Shown one piece after another: positions 54,385 to 64,000 of a stretch of 64,000 nt of DNA (within the stretch, counting starts at the first letter, position 1; the number at the start of each line of letters is the position of its first letter). Origin of the DNA: Pseudomicrostroma phylloplanum (Eukaryota; Basidiomycota; Exobasidiomycetes; Microstromatales); the NCBI GenBank assembly GCA_039545275.1, contig BCHS01000002.1, positions 372,001-436,000 on the forward strand. Reading direction: 5' to 3'. The notes under the pieces are model-generated. The model was not told where the DNA came from, did not search any database, and worked only from the letters and a program-made list of their open reading frames with translations. Both the position numbers and the translations under genes were made by a program.

Positions 54385-57300
54385 ATGGACGACTACAGGT
54401 CTTCTGATAGGCTTCGTCTAGAATCTCAAGATCCTTCCTCGCCGTCATACCCTCCTTCCTCTCCGCCATCATCTTCTAGCATCGGGCTCCCTCCCAGTCC
54501 TTCGCCCCAGAGGCCAGCCCCTGCGCTAGAAGTCTCGCGATCAGAGGTGGGGGCAGATGGATCGAGGCAACAGCAGTCGACAAGCATCACAGCTTCCTTC
54601 GCAGGCTTGGGGTCGTCGCCGAGGGACAAGGGCGACGATGTCCTGTCTCACAGTGCGAACGTGGCCAGCTCGAAATTCAGATGTGAGGCCAGTGGGAGGA
54701 TGATAGACCAGCAAGGTGGGTAGCTTGCTTGCAAGGATGGAGGAAGGCGACGCCGAACTACACAGGTGGGACGAGAAACTGATCTCAGCTCCCTGGCATT
54801 CCTCTCATGCCCTGCTCGTCGATAGAATTCTTCGAAAAGTACGGCTGGCTACCGGCTCCTCTGCCTTCGGGTCGAGTGCGTCGGGTCCGGGGCTCTGCCC
54901 TCCGACGCCTCGCGCTGGTAAAGCCTGGAGTACGGCCTGCGTTGCAGCGATATGTGGCTCACGCTCGTCGAGTCTTCAAAGTAGACAGCGCACGCATACT
55001 CACGCCCTGTCCTGAAGATGACAGCATGCTCCTCTGTGTGAGCGACAGTGCCGATCATGGAAAGCCCGGCCCGTGCGGTCCAGAGGGAAAGCAGTCTCAC
55101 CTGCTGCAGGCTTGGTATCGTACAATCTGCAGTCACGCCATGCTACCAAATGATCACAAAGTCATGATCGTGCGGGACTTGAAGGACGACTGGAGGTTTG
55201 CCTCTAACCCACATTATCATCTGCCGGATGGCCGACCCTTGCGATTCTACGCTTGCGCTCCGCTACTCGTTGCCGCACCTGGCAGTCAAGACGGGCCCAA
55301 GGTCGAGATTGGACGACTAGCGATAGTAGATGTGAAGCCAAGAGCAGACTTTGGCGAAGAGGATGCTCAGCTGTTGGCAGATATTGCCGCTATGGCGTGC
55401 GAGGCCCTCGAATCCGCGCACAGAGAAGGTCTCGCCCATCGCTCGAACGTGATGCAGAGTGCAATTGCCCGGCTTGCCGACCATGTCTGGAAGACGCCAT
55501 ACTCAGCTCTGTACGATTTGAACTCGACGACGGCTCCACACAAGCTCATCTGTCAAGTCAGTGCAGACGCTGTCAGTGCGGTTATGCCTGCTTCTGCGGC
55601 GATAATCGACGTCACAGCCTTTCGCATTTCGGCCGTGCGGACAGGGGGAAGCTCGTCCAGAGGAGGTTCGATGACTCCTGGAACACCCGGAAGAGGTGGC
55701 TCGGCCTGCAAGGTCTCAAGAGCAGCCTTGGCAGGAGGAGTGTCGCGGACAGGTAGCATTCGATCACCCAACTCGGCTTATCCTCAGGCGCCGTGGCTCG
55801 ATGCCGTGTCGCCGCGCTCGAGCATCTCCCACAACGCTGGATTCAACACCACCCCGTCTGCCTTGTCCCCTACTTCTCCTACAGCAGTGTGGAGCACACC
55901 TATGTCAAACAAATCCTCGCCATCGCACAGCAGGTCAGGCTCGAGGAACAAGATTCTGCCTTCGTCTTTCGATGTCGCTACCGAAGACTATATTGCCGAA
56001 ATTGATCCTGCTCACGTCCTAGACATCTTCGCAGGCAGCGGGTCGTTGCCGTCGCCGCAAGTGACTAGCGCGGAAGCTCGTCAGGAGATCGGCGACTTCC
56101 TGATCGAGACCAGGAAAAGCTTAGAAAGGGGAGGCGGTACAATCGTCAACGCGCTATGTGGGCCGTTCCTCACGACGAACAGGTTTGCTTCATCTTCTGA
56201 CACTACACCCTCGGAGGGCAATGTTTCCTTTGACGAGAGTCAAAACCGGATGTCTGGTTTCAAGAGCCCGCTAGGCTCATTGTTCGACGGACAGGGTGAG
56301 ACGGCCATGTATGGTGAGTCCTTACTTGGGTTCGGTGAGAAGACGACATTGTCTCCGGTTCCAGGCTGATGGTCACCGTCCTGCTTGCCTCCCATTAGTC
56401 GTCCTGCCCATATGCCAAGACAGCACCCCCCCGCAGGTTACGTTCCTTCTTGTCGTTTCCTTTGCAGACATCGTACCCATCGACCAGCCAGAGGAAACAT
56501 TTCTCAATCATCTGGGACGCATCATTGTGGGATCTTTGATACGTCAAAAGGGTTATTTGGCCGAGCACAGGCAGCTGGAATTCGTTCGCTCCCTTCAACA
56601 TGAACTCTTCACCCCACTGAACGGAGTCTTGGGTGCATCCGAGTTACTTCTGACGAGCTTGTCAAGTGGCGGCAAGGAGCTTGACACGAATCCCGACGGG
56701 GTGCTAGCCAGGGTTCTGGAGACTATTCGACTCTCAGCCGGCAATCTCAGTAGCATCCTCGATGACGTCTTGGACTTTGGCGAACTCTCGGGCGTCAGAT
56801 CCGCTAAGTCTCTTTCACGACTAGATGTCGTGAAGCTTGGTCCGCTCGTCGAGGAAGTCGGTCAAGAGGAGGTCGAGATTGCTGCCCTCGGTCTACGACA
56901 TGCCGCAGGTCTTTCGGAGGATTCCATCATGGCGCGTCCTCCAGACTTCATCATCAGCGTTCACCCCTCTCTTTCCGGGTTCTTCAAAGGCGATAGAGTG
57001 GCCATGCGCAAGATCTTCCGAAAGTTGCTTCACAACTGCTTTCGCTTCACGCGTCGGTCTGTCGAAAGTGCAGGCCTCGTCGAGATCGTCGTCAGACCAG
57101 CAGACGGTGAACAGCCAGCCACGATGCAGACACATGAAGAGGAAGTTCGCGTCGCTTTCGACTTCATCGACACAGGTTGCGGGATGACCAAGAAGTTCAT
57201 CGAGGATGAATACTTTCTGCCATTCGTCAAGGGCGATAGCTTCCAGCAAGGTACTGGATTGGGAGGAGCCATTGCGGCTGGACTCTCTCGTCAACTTGCG

Positions 57301-58458
57301 GGTACCTTCGACGTCGTCTCCAAGCCCAATCAGGGAACAACGGTCACTGTGACTCTTCCTCTCGTGCGATGCTGTCCATCGCTGAAGGCAGAACAGAATG
57401 ATGATTCGTCGGAGTCCTTTGCGCAAAGCTTGCACCAATGCAAAGTCTCTAGAGCCTTTTTAATGCCCCTCAGTGGTTCTGCAGGGCATCCGAAGACACG
57501 AACTCTGATTGAACAACATCTTGTCGCACGGGGTATTGAGATCGTCGACGATCCTACGTCTGGTCACGTCGATCTCCTCGTGGTCCCGGAAACGACGCTG
57601 CTCTGCCCTGATGGCGCATGCAAGACTCGTCTGCCCCTTCTTCCTGGCAGTCGCGTCGTAGTCGTCTGCCCGGATCCAACGCAACGCTCGACCAGCTTCC
57701 CGGCTCTGAAGTCATTACCTTTCCATCTATTCAGGTCTCCCTTTGGCCAAGCTGCCTTCGCTTCGCTAGATTCCTTCCTGGAAGAAGCCCATCCTGTCGT
57801 ACTGCGCACACCGCCACCGAGTGCTCATCAACGACAGCTCGATGAAAGTGACCGTTCAAGTCCCCCACGTCGGCCAGACGCTTCTCCCACTCCGGCCGCT
57901 GCCGTATCAGCGCCTATCCTGACGGGTTCGAAAGCCCACAACAAGCCCACGGCATCCACGAGCGGCCGAGCTCTGACTGCCAAAGTAGGCAAGCCCTTGC
58001 CCACTCCTCCTGCCGGTGGCTTCAAAGTTCTTGCTGTCGAAGACAATCCGACGAACCTACGCATCCTGACATACGTCCTGGAGCGGGCGGGTTTAGAGTA
58101 CTATACGGCAGTCGATGGCGGACAAGCCATCGAGCAATTCCAGAAGCACATGCCTCATCTAGTCCTCCTGGACATCTCTCTTCCAGTCCAAGATGGCTTT
58201 GCCTGCTGTCAACAAATGCGTCAGATCGAGGTTGGGTGGAGTCACCGACCTCGCATCTTCGCCGTCACTGCCCTGAGCTCCAAGGAGGACCAGGAGCGAG
58301 GCAGAGAAGTGGGATGCGACGCCTGGTACCACAAGCCCATCTCTCCCAGAATCCTGACTGGCCTCTTGAATGCCACTCAAGCTGAATGGAAGGCAGAACA
58401 AAGGGAGTCTTCGCAGCATGGGTCTCCGGACCCGACTGAGGCAGCCGTACAGGGGTGA
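54385..58458 (+). CDS. Hybrid histidine kinase with GAF domain
   Basis: Three exons (54385-54715, 54826-56313, 56399-58458) give 1292 residues. The order is: a Ser/Pro-rich N-terminus; a GAF-type sensor domain at about 115-320 (GSALRRLALVKPGVRPALQRYV..., DDWRFASNPHYHLPDGRPLRFYACAPL); a Ser-rich linker; a HisKA domain with phospho-His about 674 in SLQHELFTPLNGVLG; an HATPase_c domain with an N-box-like KLLHNCFRF, a G1 box DTGCGM and GTGLGGAIAAGLSRQLAG; a pseudo-receiver-like spacer; and a C-terminal receiver domain (FKVLAVEDNPTNLRIL) with phospho-Asp about 1198 in LLDISLP and Lys in YHKPIS. It has no transmembrane segment, so it should be cytosolic. It would feed a Ypd1-type phosphotransfer protein and Ssk1/Skn7 regulators, as in fungal osmo-, redox or light responses. 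Exon 1 joins at a weak GTGGGT donor; the acceptor (GATAG after a long pyrimidine tract) is chosen because it alone keeps frame. Confidence 0.85.
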
Positions 58459-59028
58459 GAGTGTACGGCTCACCTTCAGAGTTGCTCTGAGCTCATCCTC
58501 GACGAGGGCATCATCTTTCTTAAGCACACAAACTATATTTCCTTGCCGTGGCCGGCGTGCCCCTCCCCGCATAAGTCTCTCATCTACTTGACTTTTCCCT
58601 TTGTCTCATCTTGTCACCGTCTTCCTGCTCTTGTCTTGCGCTCTACGCTGGTCTAAATCGTCACCTTGCTTGGTCTACTTCCATCCCATCTTCTTCCCTC
58701 TGTCGTACATGTGCAAGCGGCGATACAGTGTCATTGATCATCTTATCACTGCAATTGCTCAATTGTAACCACAATTGCGTACTCCTACTGTCCTTCGATG
58801 CTGTGCCCAGCTCTATAAGCAGTCGCAGTGGACCGACGCAATCCTTCACAGCATTGTCTGATAAAGAGATAGCCAGGTCATTCCATACGCTGGCCTGCTG
58901 ATCACTGCGTCGGTCGGTACGAGTCTGGCTCGAGAGTAGAGTGCCGGAGCGACCCGCTTGCTCTGCTTAGGCAGTTTCTTTGAGCCTCGGCCTGATCGGC
59001 GAGGGCCTCCTACGGTCCGTGATTCAAT

Positions 59029-59095
59029 GTGATGTGAGGGGGGTCAAGGGCAACTGCAAGGCACGAAGGGTGATTTCGACCCTCAATCACATCAC
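59029..59095. repeat. Imperfect inverted repeat
   Basis: The arm at 59029-59045 (starts GTGATGTGA, ends GGGTC) is nearly complementary to 59078-59095 (GACCCTC...TCACATCAC), with a loop of about 32 nt. It could form a hairpin of about 15 pairs. Confidence 0.65.
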
Positions 59096-60894
59096 ATCAC
59101 ACTAGCTAGCTAGCAGCGAAACACAGCGTCCCAGGCATCACAAAAGGCACGAATCCAAGCATACAAGCAGCAATAAGATCAACGGTGCTTTCACACCGCA
59201 CCGCTGGAGTTTCGGACGTGCCTGTGGGCCCTTTTGCTCCGCACAAGTGTGCCATGCTGAGCTGGCCCCTGACCACCTCTCGCCTTTCGACTTCGTGTAC
59301 ATCACCTCGTTTCCCCGTCACATTCAACCACTTTGGAGCATGCACATTGCACCCTGCCGATCTAACTCCGGAGGCCGGTGGCCCTCAACCCGGTTTGATC
59401 CCCCCTTACAGTATATCGCATCACACGCATTTAGCTACCCGGTTTTGCATGGACCCTGCACGCCAAGGACAAGGTTGCCTCTGAGCCTCTTGCTACTCCC
59501 CGTTCTCAATCGACCCTATTCCGCGAGTCCCCGGCTGTTATCACATGCTATCTTTCGTCTGTTCGCTATACGCTGTCCTACAGACGTGCTAGCTCAGCCT
59601 TACAGGGGTGCATCTACGTTTCCAGTCACTGCCTCTCGCTCGCAGCTTCGCCTTGCGCCAGAAGATCAAATCCACGCACGCACCATCTCCATCTCACTGT
59701 CTCGGCAAGACGCCGCTCACTGGTAAGTGTAAAGGCACGGGGCAGATTGGGCAAAAATTTCGTCATGACCTAGCCGAGTTTGATAGAGGGAAAGAAAGTA
59801 GGGTCTAGCGAGATCAGCCGGTTTGTGCGACGCCCAATCATTCTCATGCTTGCGCCTAGAGTCGGCGCTACCGAGGAGCAAGAAGAGGTAGAGTGGACGA
59901 CCCTTGGTGCAGCGGCGACCAGGAGTTCGGACCGGACGTGGCCTTCCCACACCGTGGAGGTGGCCGTATGCTTGCAGCTCGGTAATAAACGTGGTAATGA
60001 GAGCCTCGTCTCCACTTTGGGGGATCGCCGCCTTGGGGGTGAGGAAGAAGAGCAAGGAGGTGTAGCGGTGCGGCGGGCGGCGACGGCGGCGGGCGCGGCA
60101 GGCCATGACGAGCAAGGACGAGCCTCATGCGCGCCCGTCCAAGCGAGATGCATGCCTCCTTGCGCCGTGCAGCAGAAGCCACTGATACTCGTCCATCCTT
60201 CCTCTCTTCCTCTGCTCCTCTCCTCGATCCTCTTTGGGACGTCACATCTTCTTTCTGCGGGGCACCTGTCTCACTCTGTCTCCTTGCATGGCCAATGGCC
60301 TGCTACAATCGGTCGGCGCTCTATCGATATCTTGAACCGCCTCCTTGGGCCCTCTCAACCGAACAACGTGGCGTACTCTTCACTCCGGCCACTCGCACCC
60401 TCCCTCTTTCTCGGCCGCGTTTCACACTCGGCAATGGCTTCCGACCTGCCCTGGCCCCCCCTACTCCGTCTGCCGTCGATCGGGTACGATAAACGATCTC
60501 GCGGACTCCGTCATGGCCCCAAATGCGCATGCCTACGGCGCCTCTATATGCAAAACGATGCGTTCCCCCGTCTGCGATCCAGCCTTTGGATTGGGATTTG
60601 GCAGTAAAGGTCACAGACAACAGGCCCTTGGTCAGAGTCCCCTTTGCTTGCGAAAGGAGGGGGGGAACGCAGCAAAGTCGAGACGGAGCTTGCGAAAAAA
60701 GGGACCTCAATCATTGGCTCGGAGTGTAGCAAGCCCGAGAGTGCCGAAAGCCATCATTTGCTGCTGCCCGGCCTGCTGTGCTGGTCCCTCTAACCCCAGA
60801 AGCCTCCACTCGACGCCTTACACATTCCCACCGGCAAAGTGAGCAAGAGTTTCCCCCCCGCTAAGCGCCCCCTCCCCACTTGTGCGATTCGCTT

Positions 60895-60921
60895 GCTGCT
60901 GCTGCTGCTGCTGCTGCTGCT
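60895..60921 (+). repeat. GCT trinucleotide microsatellite
   Basis: Nine perfect GCT copies in non-coding DNA. Confidence 0.95.
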
Positions 60922-61019
60922 GTCGCCGCGCGCCAACGAATCTTCTTGCCTGCTCCCCCCCCCCTTGTTTGGGGGCTCACTAGGACCCGCGGCCGCCAGT
61001 TGGCTCCGCCTCTGGTTCT

Positions 61020-61069
61020 CACGTCCAGAGAAGGGTGCTTCGGTTCACACGTCCAGAGAGGCTTCGGTT
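61020..61069. repeat. Imperfect 25-bp direct repeat
   Basis: A CACGTCCAGAGA..GCTTCGGTT unit occurs twice in a row, the second copy shorter by about five bases. Confidence 0.7.
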
Positions 61070-61475
61070 TTGCGCTCAACCCGAGGGCGAGCGGAGGTGA
61101 ATCGCAATCTAAATCGCCCTTCGCAATCGACGAGGTGATCTGCTGTGGAGCCCTGGAGACGACAAGTCAATCTGCCGCACGGACGTGGCATCGTGTGGTG
61201 CATCGCCGAAGGGGCCGCGGCCGTGCTTCTATTCTCGGGGTATATGGTGTGAGAGACGCAACCTGCCACTTTTTCTCATACAGGGAGCACTGGGAAAAAA
61301 AACGGGCCGCGCTCTGCCTATCACAAGCGAAGGCAAGGGGTGAAGAGGAAAAGTAGCCGGGGGAAAAGGCTGCTGGTAGCTCATTGCACGACCCTTGCTG
61401 TCTCTCGCAACGGGCAGGTCTGCTTCTGTCCATTCTCGAAACGGTGAGTGTTGCATGTGTGAATATGCGGGTACA

Positions 61476-61499
61476 GGGGGGGTGGGGAGGGGGAGGGGG
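61476..61499 (+). promoter_or_regulatory. G-quadruplex-like tract
   Basis: Four guanine runs of 7, 4, 5 and 5 bases are separated by single bases (T, A, A). This meets the standard G-quadruplex pattern. It lies about 700 bp upstream of the cyclin ATG on the coding strand, so it may be in promoter or in transcribed leader. Confidence 0.75.
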
Positions 61500-62074
61500 T
61501 GCCCTTGGCCGAGGGTTGGTGTGGCGGCGGCGGCGATGAACCCCTGGCGTGTGCGGCGCGCGCGTGTGGTGCGTGCAGGGCCAGGCTGGACTGGGGAGAC
61601 TGGCGTAGTGCCTGCCTGCCTCGCCTCGCCACCTCCCCCCCCCGCCTGGTATGTGATGCACGGCTGCACTTCTGAGCCCGACGCTGTAGCTCCGCCCGGC
61701 CTCGCATCCCAACACCGCAAAACAGAACCCAGACCAGACCGACCCTGGGTGGGCGAGTGGGTAGCAGATGGCCGGTGGGCCATGCTGATCGAGGGCACCT
61801 CTTCTATCAAAGACAAGCAACACTCACTCCCATCTTCCCCTCTACCATTGCCAACCACTCGACACACTTCACTCCCTCACCGCCTCTCCTTTGCTCCTTC
61901 TCTCGACGACTCTCAGGACCCTTGCATACTTGCTCCCATATCAGCATCGTCTCCCATCACTTGCTCTCCGCAACGCCCCACTTTCATTGCTGCTGCCCAT
62001 TGCTATCGATAGTGCCCCCCTCCCTCTTCCTTCTGGTCAATCTCCTCCCCCTGCCTCATAACGATTCGAATCAG

Positions 62075-62125
62075 CAACCGCTAATTCTCTGAGCAACAAC
62101 CGCTAATTCTCTGAGCAACAACCGC
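62075..62125 (+). repeat. 22-bp tandem repeat in the cyclin leader
   Basis: A 22-bp unit (starts CAACCGCTAATTC, ends GAGCAA) occurs twice without a mismatch at 62075-62096 and 62097-62118, followed by a 7-bp partial third copy. It ends about 80 bp before the cyclin start codon. Confidence 0.95.
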
Positions 62126-62203
62126 AAAAATCTTAGAAGCCGTACCCCCCACCAGCTACATCATCGAACCCAATACCACGCCAAATACTACCCGGAAATC
62201 GAC

Positions 62204-63895
62204 ATGTACGCTTCTGAACAGCCTTTGGCCAACCCTCACGCCTCTGCCTTTGCAGCTCCAAGCAGTTGCAGCTACCCTGCTTCCTCTGCCATGGGAGCCT
62301 CAGCCTCTTGCTCAACCTCTTCTCTCGCGGCCGAGCGACCAGACTTGAGCCTGCGACGCTCACGATCCGACTCCAGCAACTCCTCTACCAGCAGCATCAG
62401 CAGCAATGCTACCGCCGTTGCAGGCGGCAGCACTGCATCTTCCCACAGCGTCAGCAGCAGAGTCAACAGCGTCAAAGTCGGCTCTGTTGCATCGTCACCC
62501 AAGCAGGTCAACACCCATTTGACCGTGCAACCCGTCGCTAGGGCTCTTCACCAACAGCGACCTCAGCAAAGACCCATCATCTACGAGGAAGAGTACCAAG
62601 ACGAGGTCATCGAGCACATGAGGGAAATGGAGTCTGCCTCTCTCCCCAACCTCGAATTGATGAATGCTCAGCCAGAATTGCGATGGTTCATGAGGCCTTA
62701 CCTCGTCGACTTTATCATCGAGATTCACCAGACCTTCCGCCTGCGGCCAGAGACCCTCTACCTCACCATGAACATCGCTGATCGATACGTCTCGAAAAGG
62801 ATCGTCTTCAAGAGGCACTACCAGCTTGTTGGATCTGCTGCTCTTCTCATTGCCTCTAAGTACGAAGATGCCAAGGACCGAGTCCCCACCATTGCCGACT
62901 TGAGCTTGATGTGTTGCCAGGCGTACGACGAGTCTGCCTTCCTCCAGATGGAAGGCCACATCCTTCAGACTCTGTCATGGCAGCTCGGCCATCCTACTCC
63001 CGAAGCTTGGCTACGCATTCTCTGCATGCAGTCGCCCGAAGAGTCTACCACTCAGAACGTAGCCCGTTTCCTCATGGAAAACACCCTCTTCCACCGCAAC
63101 TTCATCGGGGTGCCGTCGTCGCTCATTGCCTCGGGAGCGCTGATGCTAGCTCGTTACCTCTGTCGACAGGAACCCAGGATGTACCTCGCTTCTTCTAGCC
63201 TCGAGGACATCACCTCGATCGCTCAGATGATCGATGCCCACATTGGACCTCAGCTGGACCAGCTCTCCGTGATCCTTGTCAAGAAGTACAGCTACCAGCA
63301 CTTCTCTGCCGCATCTACCGTGGTCAAGGACTTCTACTCGGCAGGTCAAGCTTCACAGAGGGTGGCGTCGGCCAAGTCTGTTGACGGATCTTTCAAGCCA
63401 GCACAATCCGTCTTTATGACTCCATCGTCATCAACGGACAGCATGGACGAGGGCAACGACAGCTCCATGGAATCTTCCGGCTGCTCCACCCCTTCGTCGA
63501 TGGCTTCTACACCATCTCGCTACCGACGCGCCGCCAATGATGACGACGAGGACGACGATGAGGACATGCCCGTCACTCCCTTGACTGCTCAGGGAGACCC
63601 GATGGGAACTGCCTCGGGCTCGACGGCCATGTCTCCCTCTCGCATGAGCAAGAACAAGGAGAACCAGTCCCTCCACCCGCACGGCTTTCCGAGATCCACC
63701 TCGACCGGAAGCAACAGCAGCATCAGCAGCGCAGGTAGCATCGACGTCAACATCAACCTCAACATGAAGGACAGTAATGTGTACGACAAGATCCCCTCGA
63801 TCACAGTCCAGCATGTCCACGCACGCGGTACAGCAGCTTCAGATGGACGTCGACCGGCTCTCACGTCCAACCACAACTGGCAAGCGACGGCTTGA
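62204..63895 (+). CDS. CLN1: G1 cyclin, Cln/Puc1 type
   Basis: A single frame of 563 residues. G1 cyclins activate Cdk1/Cdc28 to pass Start; in smuts Cln1 also controls cell form. The N-terminal 115 residues are disordered and Ser-rich. The cyclin box (about 125-260) has the hallmarks EYQDEVIEHMREMESASLPN, QPELRWFMRPYLVDFIIEIHQTFRLRPETLYLTMNIADRYVSKR (split here by position 158-200) and YQLVGSAALLIASKYEDAKDRVPT. The MRPYLVDF helix carries the Arg typical of CDK-binding cyclins. The second cyclin fold runs to about residue 375 (HPTPEAWLRIL, LIASGALMLARYL). The tail is Ser/Thr/Pro- and Asp-rich, with a PVTPLT CDK site and an acidic DDDEDDDED block, which fits PEST-like turnover. No mitotic destruction box (RxxLxxxxN) is seen, against a B-type cyclin. 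The stop at 63893-63895 is followed by a CT-rich 3' flank. Confidence 0.9.
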   Translation: MYASEQPLANPHASAFAAPSSCSYPASSAMGASASCSTSSLAAERPDLSLRRSRSDSSNSSTSSISSNATAVAGGSTASSHSVSSRVNSVKVGSVASSPKQVNTHLTVQPVARALHQQRPQQRPIIYEEEYQDEVIEHMREMESASLPNLELMNAQPELRWFMRPYLVDFIIEIHQTFRLRPETLYLTMNIADRYVSKRIVFKRHYQLVGSAALLIASKYEDAKDRVPTIADLSLMCCQAYDESAFLQMEGHILQTLSWQLGHPTPEAWLRILCMQSPEESTTQNVARFLMENTLFHRNFIGVPSSLIASGALMLARYLCRQEPRMYLASSSLEDITSIAQMIDAHIGPQLDQLSVILVKKYSYQHFSAASTVVKDFYSAGQASQRVASAKSVDGSFKPAQSVFMTPSSSTDSMDEGNDSSMESSGCSTPSSMASTPSRYRRAANDDDEDDDEDMPVTPLTAQGDPMGTASGSTAMSPSRMSKNKENQSLHPHGFPRSTSTGSNSSISSAGSIDVNINLNMKDSNVYDKIPSITVQHVHARGTAASDGRRPALTSNHNWQATA

Positions 63896-64000
63896 AACTG
63901 CCAGGGGATGCTAGCACTTTCCTCTCTCTCTCTCTGGCCTTTCCCACTAGACTCCCACACTTCTCCTTCTTCCCATCGTCACACGCCCGCTCATGAACAC

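Larger units (their letters stand above)
58459..62203. promoter_or_regulatory. Long gene-free region upstream of the G1 cyclin
   Basis: About 3.7 kb without a convincing gene; frames up to 275 codons exist on both strands but overlap one another and look like no known protein. It carries an imperfect inverted repeat, a GCT microsatellite, a G-run tract and tandem repeats listed separately. The last 400 bp are pyrimidine-rich and lead into the cyclin ATG. I infer a large promoter and long 5' leader, as is common for G1 cyclins; a non-coding RNA is possible. Confidence 0.5.

Noticed and set aside
59780..60607. A 275-codon frame on the plus strand ahead of the cyclin
   Set aside because: Frames of similar length overlap it on both strands, composition is not protein-like and no domain is visible; GC-rich DNA yields such frames by chance.

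Overview
This window is nuclear DNA of a filamentous or dimorphic fungus, most probably a basidiomycete. The evidence is protein-coding genes broken by short introns (about 50-150 nt, donors mostly GTGAGT, acceptors YAG), GC-rich coding sequence, and fungal families such as SUR7/PalI, SVF1, PRP17, ERF2, ArAE_2/BRE4-like transporters, fungal hybrid histidine kinases and a Cln/Puc1-type G1 cyclin. The intron style and the closeness of the cyclin to smut-type Cln1 make Ustilaginomycotina a reasonable guess, but that placement is inference. I see no operons, CRISPR arrays, phage, transposons or tRNA genes.

Layout. 1-2.7 kb: end of a START-domain lipid-binding protein, then a small secreted protein with a probable GPI signal (both +). 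3.3-9.3 kb: MAF1 (-), ARL8 GTPase (+) and a di-ubiquitin::AN1 zinc-finger fusion (-). 10-16.4 kb: DOMON/cytochrome b561 protein and SQS1 (both -). 17.2-22.9 kb: a SUR7/PalI protein and an unrecognised multi-pass membrane protein (both -), the latter sharing a promoter with a CaaX-ending class A DnaJ (+). 23-32.6 kb: MED13 and an ArAE_2-type transporter, tail to head on -. 33.9-39.3 kb: an unrecognised single-pass membrane protein (+), an SSAT-like acetyltransferase (-) and an ERF2-type DHHC palmitoyltransferase (+). 39.7-43.7 kb: a decayed rhomboid copy next to an intact PCP1-type mitochondrial rhomboid protease (both -). 43.8-50.6 kb: PRP17 (-), a cytochrome P450 (+), TRS23 (-) and SVF1 (+), arranged as two divergent pairs. 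51.7-58.5 kb: a large disordered protein and a GAF-type hybrid histidine kinase (both +). 58.5-62.2 kb: the longest gene-free stretch, rich in simple repeats and with a G-quadruplex-like tract, leading to the G1 cyclin (62.2-63.9 kb, +).

The genes are mostly unlinked housekeeping functions: Pol III repression (MAF1), Pol II Mediator (MED13), splicing (PRP17, SQS1), trafficking (ARL8, TRS23), protein lipidation and folding (ERF2, farnesylatable DnaJ), stress signalling (histidine kinase, SVF1) and cell-cycle entry (cyclin). I found no cluster that looks like a new multi-gene system. The most unusual items are the di-ubiquitin::AN1 fusion with an 11-nt first coding exon, the tandem rhomboid pair with one copy in decay, a 14-nt micro-exon in the acetyltransferase, a roughly 50-residue low-complexity insert in ARL8, and the repeat-rich leader of the cyclin gene. 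Splice sites were read by eye by matching donor, acceptor, phase and family conservation; no transcript evidence was available.
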